Below, piece after piece: positions 5,401 to 10,405 of a stretch of 10,405 bases of DNA. A program made the position numbers and the translations under genes. Location: positions 1 through 10,405 of the forward strand of contig JAEWKH010000038.1 in the NCBI GenBank assembly GCA_023386155.1, read 5' to 3'. Under the pieces are notes generated by a model, which had not been told where the DNA came from, ran no database searches, and saw only the letters and a program-made list of their open reading frames with translations. This DNA is from Pseudomonadota bacterium. Lineage in GTDB: Bacteria; Pseudomonadota; Alphaproteobacteria; Rhizobiales; Beijerinckiaceae. Numbering within the stretch: the stretch's first letter is position 1; every line of letters begins with the position of its first letter.

Positions 5401-7164
5401 TCACTGGCTCGGATGGGATTGCGGCTTCTTGAGCTGCTCCATCACCTGCTCGAGGTTGTAGCTCGCCGGGTCCTGCATCGGCGGGAACTTCCTGTAGGTC
5501 TCGAGTTCCTTCAGCCAGAGCGCCTGGCCGATCGGCAGCATGTTCCAGTCGTAGACGTAGGCCGTGGCCGGTCCTGCAAGCGCACCCGCCATGCTGAAGA
5601 GTGTCTTCGCCTGCTCGCCGATCGACGTCTCGAAGGGGTCGCGCTTGATGTTGACGACCTGGGTCCAGTGATAGGGGACGACACCGGTGAGGAAGCCGGT
5701 CGGTGCATCGGACACCATCGCGAAGTAGATCTTCCAGTTCTTGTAGCGCACCGCGGACGGGTCCTTGCCCGAGTAGTAGAAGAAGGTATCGCGGGCCGAC
5801 TTCTCCGACCGACCTTCCAGGTAATCGCGCTGGTTGACTCCATCGAGGGTCGTCTTCACGATGCCGGGATACTCGCCCCGCTCGATCCGGGCCTTCAGCT
5901 CATTTCCCTTGGCGCCGCCGGCGATGTCGACGAAGGTGGGCAGCCAGTCGAGGGACGCGAAGATGTCGTTCTTGACGGTCCCGGGCTGGATGTGCCCTGG
6001 CCAGCGCACGACCAACGGGGCACGCATGCCGCCCTCCCAGGTCGATAGCTTGCCGCCCTTGAAGGGCGTCGTGCCGCCGTCCGGGAAGGTGATCGTCTCG
6101 GCGCCGTTGTCGGTGGTGAATACGACGATCGTGTTGTCGAGTTCGCCCATCTCCTCAAGCTTCTTCAACACATAGCCGATGTTGTCGTCCATCTGCTTCA
6201 TGCCGGCTTCATTGACGCCCCAGTCCTTGCCGCCCGGCTCGCCCACCATCCCCATGTACTTGTCCGGCAGCACCGTCGTGACGTGCATGCGCGCCGGGTT
6301 GTACCAGACGAAGAACGGCTTCTTGGTCTTCTCGGGATCGTTGCGGTCGAGGAAGTCGATGACCTTGGCCGAGATCTCCTCGTCGACCGTCTTCGAGCGC
6401 TCCAGCGTCAACGGCCCCTCGTCCTTGCAGGTCTGGTTCGCGGCCGTGCCGTCGGACGATCGACACCACATCACCGGCCGCGGCGGCGTCAGGCAGGTGG
6501 TGACGGCGGGATCGACCGCCGCGGGATCCTGGGGCAGCCCAGGGATCGGCGTGTTGCGGCAGGGCGGTGCCACCGTCTGCTCGGTCGGTGTCTTGTTGAT
6601 GTCGGGGAAGCTCACCCCCTGCATGGCGTCGAGATGGTAGAGGTAGCCCCAGAACTCCTGGAACCCGTGCGCGGTCGGCAGCGCATCGGTGTGGTCGCCG
6701 AGGTGGTTCTTGCCGAACTCGCCGGTGGTGTAGCCGAGATCGTACAGGAACTTGGCCAGCGCCGGCGTGCCGGGCCGCAGGTAGGACGGGCTGCCGGGCA
6801 GTTGCGGCGGGATCATGCCGGTCCGGAGCGGATGCATGCCGGTAAAGAAGGCGTTTCGACCTGCCGTGCAGCTCTGCTCGGCGTAGTAGGTCATGAACTT
6901 CGCACCCTCGCGGCCGATGCGATCGATGTTCGGCGTTTCGCCGACCGCAATCCCTTGGTGGTAGATGCTCGGCTGCATCCAGCCGATGTCGTCGCCCATG
7001 ATGAACAGGATGTTGGGCTTCTGCTGCGGCGCCTGCGCAATGGCCGGGCCGGCAACCGCCGCGGCCATCAGGGCTGTCGCCCCGATCAACGCGGCCTTCG
7101 TCTTCATCGGACAGACACTGCTCTGCCTGCCTGACGCTCGTGAGGACGCACGGTCACTGGTCAT
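5401..7164 (-). CDS. Exported arylsulfatase, formylglycine-dependent (S1 sulfatase)
   Basis: 587 aa from the chosen start. ATG at 7164 has GAGAGGAGC about 8 nt upstream and overlaps the FGE stop (ATGA), so coupling is likely; a later ATG at 7107 begins right at the signal peptide but lacks a ribosome binding site. Signal-like hydrophobic core at 23-44, ending AIAQ. Sulfatase landmarks: D58-D59 in IMGDDIGW; C99 in SCTAGR, a CxAxR version of the formylglycine site; K152 and H154 in GKNHLG; H294 in PARMHV; D352-N353 in TTDNG; a lysine in FKGGK (369-372). The fold should hydrolyse sulfate esters in the periplasm. Residues about 195-250 form an insertion with four cysteines (202, 224, 234, 246) that may be disulfide-bonded. 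Aryl versus other ester preference is not readable from sequence. Confidence 0.93.
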   Translation of the reverse strand: MTSDRASSRASGRQSSVCPMKTKAALIGATALMAAAVAGPAIAQAPQQKPNILFIMGDDIGWMQPSIYHQGIAVGETPNIDRIGREGAKFMTYYAEQSCTAGRNAFFTGMHPLRTGMIPPQLPGSPSYLRPGTPALAKFLYDLGYTTGEFGKNHLGDHTDALPTAHGFQEFWGYLYHLDAMQGVSFPDINKTPTEQTVAPPCRNTPIPGLPQDPAAVDPAVTTCLTPPRPVMWCRSSDGTAANQTCKDEGPLTLERSKTVDEEISAKVIDFLDRNDPEKTKKPFFVWYNPARMHVTTVLPDKYMGMVGEPGGKDWGVNEAGMKQMDDNIGYVLKKLEEMGELDNTIVVFTTDNGAETITFPDGGTTPFKGGKLSTWEGGMRAPLVVRWPGHIQPGTVKNDIFASLDWLPTFVDIAGGAKGNELKARIERGEYPGIVKTTLDGVNQRDYLEGRSEKSARDTFFYYSGKDPSAVRYKNWKIYFAMVSDAPTGFLTGVVPYHWTQVVNIKRDPFETSIGEQAKTLFSMAGALAGPATAYVYDWNMLPIGQALWLKELETYRKFPPMQDPASYNLEQVMEQLKKPQSHPSQ

Positions 7165-8147
7165 AGGTTGCTCCTCTCTCGGATGATGCAGCGGAAGCCG
7201 ACATGGCTCGTCGAGGTGTCGATCGGCTGCGGGTGGCGCGCTGCCGGACGGTAGCGGCGACAGTAGCTCGGCGCACACAGATGCGAGCCCCCCTTCAGCA
7301 CCCGGCGCGGAATCCTGGCACCGGGCTCGCAGGGCGCGTAGCTCTCGTCCTCACGGCCGCCGCGCGGGTTCTCGGGAATGCAGCAGGCCTTGGGAGCGTC
7401 GGCCGGATGCTTCGGCGCGTAGAAGTCGCTCGTCCACTCCCAGACATTGCCGATCATGTCGTAGAGGCCGTAGCCGTTGGGCGGGAACGCGGTGACGGGG
7501 GAGGTACGCTCGTAGCCGTCCTCACGTGTGTTCTGGAACGGGAAGGCGCCCTGCCACGTGTTGGCCATCTGGCGTCCGTCCGGCGTGAACGCGTCGCCCC
7601 AGGCGAACTCGGCCTGATCGAGCCCGCCGCGGGCGGCGTATTCCCATTCAGCCTCGGTCGGCAGATCCTTGCCGGCCCAGCGGGCATAAGCCGCCGCATC
7701 GGCATAGGCGACGTGCACGACCGGATGATCGTCCAGGCCCTTGATCGACGAGCCCGGGCCGTAGGGCCGCCGCCAGTTCACCCTGGGCTTGAACGCCCAC
7801 CATTGACTAAAGTGATGAAGATCGACCGGATGGTCAGGCGGGCTGAACACGAGCGAGCCTGCGAACAGCATGTGCGGCAGGGCAGCGGGATAGTCCTTCG
7901 GGTCCGGTACGATTTCGGCGACCGTGACATGCCCAGTGGCCTCGACGAAGTGCCGGAACTGCCGGTTGGTGACCGGGGTGCGGTCGATCCAGAACCCATC
8001 GACGGTGACCCGGTGGACCGGCGCCTCCTCCGGATAGTGCCGATCCGACCCCATCCGGAACGTTCCGCCGCCAAGCCGGATCATGTCGGCGTAAGATTGG
8101 TCGCTTGGGTGATGATCCCGGCAATGCATGAGGTCGACCTGCAACAT
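7161..8147 (-). CDS. Formylglycine-generating enzyme (sulfatase-modifying factor)
   Basis: 328 aa from the ATG at 8147. The family core begins at MIRLGGGTFRMGSD (residue 22 here) and ends in GFRC. Active-site cysteines C291 and C296 are in HLCAPSYCRRYR, matching the CX4C pair of aerobic, copper-dependent FGEs such as human SUMF1 (C336/C341), and LPTEAEWEYAARGG is the typical FGE core motif. It oxidises the cysteine of a CxA/PxR motif to formylglycine in the cytosol before export; its evident client is the arylsulfatase, whose ATG overlaps this stop. No export signal is present. The start is uncertain: the frame is open to an ATG at 8249, but that ATG lies inside an inverted repeat and lacks a ribosome binding site. 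ATGs at 8129 and 8084 are alternatives. Confidence 0.93.
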   Translation of the reverse strand: MLQVDLMHCRDHHPSDQSYADMIRLGGGTFRMGSDRHYPEEAPVHRVTVDGFWIDRTPVTNRQFRHFVEATGHVTVAEIVPDPKDYPAALPHMLFAGSLVFSPPDHPVDLHHFSQWWAFKPRVNWRRPYGPGSSIKGLDDHPVVHVAYADAAAYARWAGKDLPTEAEWEYAARGGLDQAEFAWGDAFTPDGRQMANTWQGAFPFQNTREDGYERTSPVTAFPPNGYGLYDMIGNVWEWTSDFYAPKHPADAPKACCIPENPRGGREDESYAPCEPGARIPRRVLKGGSHLCAPSYCRRYRPAARHPQPIDTSTSHVGFRCIIRERSNL

Positions 8148-8426
8148 GAGCGGTGCCCCCGTGCTGGCATGCCGGCAGTCTCGTCCTGACCGGCATCGCG
8201 GGTCTATTGGGGTCCGCCCTGATTTTGAATGAGGCAGACCCTGATTCATGGATCCGGTTGTCCATGAACCCCGGGAGCAGCGCCTATCGGGAGCTTGACT
8301 GTTGGCGCAGGCCTTGCCGTTGCCTGTCGACAGATACCAGTTTCGGGGTTTAACCTATGCTATCGGATCGAAGGCCTGTCGCGCCTCCATCCCGTTGCGT
8401 TGCCCTTGCGGCCGGAGGTTGCCGTT
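8148..8426. other. Divergent intergenic region between FGE operon and sensor kinase
   Basis: About 280 bp separating two divergent transcription units. The left half (8217-8268) holds a dense cluster of operator-like repeats. The right half holds TTGACT (8295-8300) and TATGCT (8356-8361), but they are not correctly spaced with each other, so no sigma-70 promoter is called. The kinase's ribosome binding site GGAGG is at the right end, 8 nt before its ATG. No small gene is supported. Confidence 0.5.
8217..8268. promoter_or_regulatory. Operator cluster controlling FGE-sulfatase operon and/or kinase
   Basis: CCCTGATT occurs at 8217-8224 and again at 8239-8246, 22 bp apart. GGCAGACCCT (8233-8242) lies between and overlaps the second copy, exactly as in the left regulator leader. 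A perfect 8-bp inverted repeat follows: TTCATGGA (8245-8252) and TCCATGAA (8261-8268) around an 8-bp spacer. Its right arm contains CCATGAA, the variant half-site seen in the right regulator leader (10178-10185). The position, just upstream of the likely FGE start, suits regulation of both divergent units. Confidence 0.55.
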
Positions 8427-10175
8427 ATGAGCGATGGCACCGCCCCAACGATTGCGCGCTCTCTACCAAGCCTGCCACCGCGCCTGCGGGGGCGTCTCGC
8501 CGTGACCTTTGCGGCTGTCATCCTGATCACTTGCGCCGTTGCGGCGGCCCTGCTGCTCTCGAAAGCCTGGCGGGAGCGGGAGCTCATCCGGGAGCGTACA
8601 CTGGGCACGGCGATAGCGCTGTCCTTCGGGTTCGACCAGGAGGTGGCAGCCGGGAATGCCTTGCTGAAGGGATTGTCGTCATCACCGGCCCTGAAGGCGA
8701 ATGACGCCAAGGGCTTCTACGACCAGCTCAAGGCGACGCCGATCCCGGACAACTCCTGGCTGATCCTCCAGGACCTCGACGGACAGGTCGCCAATACCCT
8801 CCGGCCCTACGGGGCGCCGCTCCCCAGACATCGGGACTTCCCGACCTATCCGGAAACCCTGAACCGCGTCCGCGAGCGCGGTTGGACGGTATCGGGCCGG
8901 ATGGCGAGCCTTGTGAAGCCAGGATCGACGATCATCGCGCTCAGCCTGCGGATCGATCACGACGATGGCACGATGAAGGGCTTCATCACCACCATCCTTG
9001 CACAGGACCGGCTCGGGACCATCCTGAGGGGACAAGACGTTCCCCAGGAATGGACGTTGGGTCTCTATGACCGCAAGCTCCAGCCGATCGTGACCGTGAG
9101 GGGAGCTGAGACATCGTCGCGGATTCCTATGCCGGAAGCCTTAGCGACGCGCCTCGGCGCCGTTAACGCACGCGAGAACGCGGGCGGCTTGATTGAAACC
9201 GTCGATGAGCAAAAAATGCCAGTCTTGGTCGCGTACCGCATCTCCGGGGCGACGAACTGGACGACCGTGGTGGCGATCCCGCTCTCCCTCGTGGATGCGC
9301 CGGCCGCAGGCGCTCTGCGCCAGATTGCCGGAATGGCCGCCATGTTCCTTGTGGCAGGCGGCATGGCTGCCCTGTTCACCGTCCGTCAGGTGGAGCGGCC
9401 CTTCCGAGTGCTGGCAGACCAGGTCACTGGGGCCAAGAAGCAGGTCAGTGAGTTGTCAGGGCAGTTGCTGGTGCTCCAGGAGGATGAGCGGCAGCGGATC
9501 GCCCGCGAGCTGCACGACTCTACCGCCCAGCACCTCGTGGCGGCAAACCTCGGCCTTGCGGGTCTTGAGGCGGAGGTCCGCCACAGCGTAACCGCACGAA
9601 AGATCTTGGCGGAGATCGAGAACCTTCAGGCTGAGGCGCTGCGGGAACTGCGCATCTTCACCTACTTGCTGCATCCACCAAATCTGGCGAACGACGGTCT
9701 CCAAACCACGCTGCGGGACTTTGCGGAAGGTTTTGCTGGCCGGACTGGCCTCCTCGCGCGTATCCGCATTCCTGAAGAGGTCGATGACCTGCCGTCGGAA
9801 CTCCAGCGGACGATCCTGCGTGTGGTGCAGGAGGCGCTCACCAACGTGCACCGGCATGCAGGCGCTTCACGCGTATCGGTCGATGCTCGGAACCGGTCTG
9901 GCCGGCTGGTGGTCCGCATCCGGGACAACGGACACGGGATGGCGAATTCCAATCAGCCCGATGGGCCCATCCGGTTCGGCGTAGGCATCGCCGGCATGCG
10001 CGCCCGTCTGGAACAGTTCGGCGGCGATTTGAGGATCAAGACCGGTTCGGGCGGCACCTCCGTTGTTGCCATCGTTCCGATCTCGCTGACGGGACGGGTG
10101 CTGACCCAGGCCCGCCGAATGCTGGATCCGTGGCTTCCAGCTCCGGAGCGGGCTGACGGAGAGACCCTCCGTTGA
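8427..10175 (+). CDS. Membrane sensor histidine kinase, NarL-type (HisKA_3/HATPase_c)
   Basis: 582 aa from ATG 8427, chosen for GGAGG 8 nt upstream; the frame is open to a TTG at 8295, but that extension has no ribosome binding site and no kinase-like sequence. Topology: TM1 about 24-46, an extracytoplasmic domain of about 250 residues resembling a PDC/Cache sensor fold (SWLILQDLDGQV and the later LYDRKLQPIVTV look like its beta units), TM2 about 298-320, then a coiled coil. Phosphoacceptor H363 is in QRIARELHDST, the HisKA_3 signature. ATP-binding boxes: N-box EALTNVHRHA (469-478), G1 DNGHGM (500-505), G2 GVGIAGM (518-524), and GSGGT near 540. The ligand is unknown; position opposite the sulfatase operon suggests organosulfate or sulfate status (inference). 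Its partner is the regulator 120 bp downstream. Confidence 0.93.
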   Translation: MSDGTAPTIARSLPSLPPRLRGRLAVTFAAVILITCAVAAALLLSKAWRERELIRERTLGTAIALSFGFDQEVAAGNALLKGLSSSPALKANDAKGFYDQLKATPIPDNSWLILQDLDGQVANTLRPYGAPLPRHRDFPTYPETLNRVRERGWTVSGRMASLVKPGSTIIALSLRIDHDDGTMKGFITTILAQDRLGTILRGQDVPQEWTLGLYDRKLQPIVTVRGAETSSRIPMPEALATRLGAVNARENAGGLIETVDEQKMPVLVAYRISGATNWTTVVAIPLSLVDAPAAGALRQIAGMAAMFLVAGGMAALFTVRQVERPFRVLADQVTGAKKQVSELSGQLLVLQEDERQRIARELHDSTAQHLVAANLGLAGLEAEVRHSVTARKILAEIENLQAEALRELRIFTYLLHPPNLANDGLQTTLRDFAEGFAGRTGLLARIRIPEEVDDLPSELQRTILRVVQEALTNVHRHAGASRVSVDARNRSGRLVVRIRDNGHGMANSNQPDGPIRFGVGIAGMRARLEQFGGDLRIKTGSGGTSVVAIVPISLTGRVLTQARRMLDPWLPAPERADGETLR

Positions 10176-10177
10176 GG

Positions 10178-10207
10178 TTTCATGGTCTGCCCCCCGTGAT
10201 TTCAGGG
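10178..10207. promoter_or_regulatory. Candidate operator at the kinase 3' end (right regulator leader)
   Basis: TTTCATGG (10178-10185) and TTTCAGGG (10200-10207) are half-sites 22 bp apart; on the minus strand they read CCATGAAA and CCCTGAAA. GGTCTGCC (10184-10191) lies between. The second half-site is inside the 64-bp block shared with the left leader. The first lies outside that block, yet its half-site is still present with one change from CCCTGAAA. It begins 2 bp after the kinase stop codon. Confidence 0.45.
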
Positions 10208-10247
10208 TTCGCCACAGGTGAGGGCAACCGCACCAGGGTGTATCCTG
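10184..10247 (+). promoter_or_regulatory. 64-bp leader block shared by both response-regulator genes (right copy)
   Basis: Identical (inverted) to 154-217. It ends in TATCCTG, a possible -10 about 50 nt before the regulator ATG. A 31-bp spacer (10248-10278) unlike the left spacer separates it from the 127-bp repeat. Within it, GGTT(C)GCC and GGC-AACC can form a bulged stem, and CACCAGGGTG is a short dyad. The kinase and regulator are therefore probably not simply one message: the regulator likely has its own promoter. Confidence 0.6.
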
Positions 10248-10278
10248 GCCTTTGCCTCAAGCCATTGGAGCTCGGGCC

Positions 10279-10405
10279 CCGTCGAAGGACGTTTCATGGT
10301 GACGCGCATCCTGATTGCCGACGATCACGACGTGGTCCGTTCCGGGGTCCGCTCGATCCTGGAAGGACATGAAGGCTGGCAGGTGATCGGCGAGGCGCGG
10401 AATGG
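10279..10405. repeat. Right arm of exact 127-bp terminal inverted repeat
   Basis: Exact reverse complement of 1-127. It carries the ribosome binding site and first 110 bases of the right response-regulator gene and is cut by the window edge. Confidence 0.97.
10296..10405 (+). CDS. NarL/FixJ-type response regulator, N-terminal fragment (right copy)
   Basis: Partial gene leaving the right edge; 36 full codons seen, DNA-identical to the left copy. It begins with beta1 VTRILIADDHD, including the acidic pocket of the receiver domain, and the VRSGVRSIL helix typical of LuxR/NarL-class regulators. AAGGA lies about 6 nt before the ATG. It follows the NarL-type histidine kinase on the same strand after 120 bp, so it is the evident cognate regulator. 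The phosphoacceptor and DNA-binding HTH are outside the window. Confidence 0.92.
   Translation, partial: MVTRILIADDHDVVRSGVRSILEGHEGWQVIGEARN

Noticed and set aside
3621..5432. 603-codon open frame on the + strand opposite the alkylsulfatase and Ig-like genes
   Set aside because: It is antisense to a well-supported enzyme with all metal ligands, crosses gene boundaries and intergenic DNA, and its translation has no recognisable domain. Long antisense frames are common in GC-rich genomes.
7203..8189. 328-codon + strand frame opposite the FGE gene
   Set aside because: Arg/Val/Gly-rich shadow translation with no domain; the FGE reading frame on the other strand carries the full family signature.
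8148..8249. N-terminal extension of FGE starting at ATG 8249
   Set aside because: The extension has no FGE similarity, no ribosome binding site, and overlaps an 8-bp perfect dyad and phased repeats that look regulatory.
8295..8426. N-terminal extension of the histidine kinase from a TTG at 8295
   Set aside because: No ribosome binding site and no recognisable sequence, while ATG 8427 has GGAGG at ideal spacing and is followed by a normal short N-terminus before TM1.
1..10405. Composite transposon bounded by the terminal inverted repeats
   Set aside because: The repeats are response-regulator coding and leader sequence; there is no transposase, no target-site duplication visible, and the repeats are cut by the window edge.

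Overview
The window is GC-rich and its genes are packed head to tail. Codon use and protein style (Tat/Sec-exported enzymes, NarL-type two-component genes, a bacterial FGE close to the actinobacterial/proteobacterial type) suggest an alphaproteobacterium, probably Hyphomicrobiales (Methylobacterium/Microvirga/Bradyrhizobium-like). That placement is inference; no rRNA or marker gene is present.

Layout. Seven genes run leftward from about 8150 to 324. In transcription order they encode a formylglycine-generating enzyme (FGE), a FGly-type arylsulfatase whose start codon overlaps the FGE stop (ATGA), a small secreted Ig-like protein, an SdsA1/BDS1-type metallo-beta-lactamase alkylsulfatase, an exported HAD phosphatase, an 89-aa secreted protein and a glycine-rich secreted protein. 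Six of the seven carry export signals; only the FGE is cytosolic, as expected for an enzyme that matures a sulfatase before export. Divergent from the FGE, a membrane sensor histidine kinase (8427-10175, +) is followed by a NarL/FixJ response regulator that runs off the right edge. The left edge carries the start of a response regulator in the opposite orientation.

The two response-regulator starts are identical: bases 1-127 are the exact reverse complement of 10279-10405. A further 64-bp identical block lies upstream of both, separated from the first block by unrelated spacers of different length. An exact 127-bp repeat sitting flush with both window ends looks like an assembly-graph break at a repeat, so the window is probably a whole contig bounded by two copies of one regulator gene.

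The most interesting signal is regulatory. A phased element, CCCTGA-N10-GGCAGACC with a second CCCT(G/A)A-like half-site 22 bp (two helical turns) after the first, occurs in the FGE/kinase divergent intergenic region and in both response-regulator leaders. It is a good candidate for the binding site of the encoded regulator, linking the two-component system to the sulfatase operon and to its own expression.

Working model (inference): the kinase senses a periplasmic cue, the regulator binds the phased sites, and the cell deploys two mechanistically unrelated sulfatases plus a phosphatase and small secreted proteins to recover sulfate (and perhaps phosphate or carbon) from organic esters.
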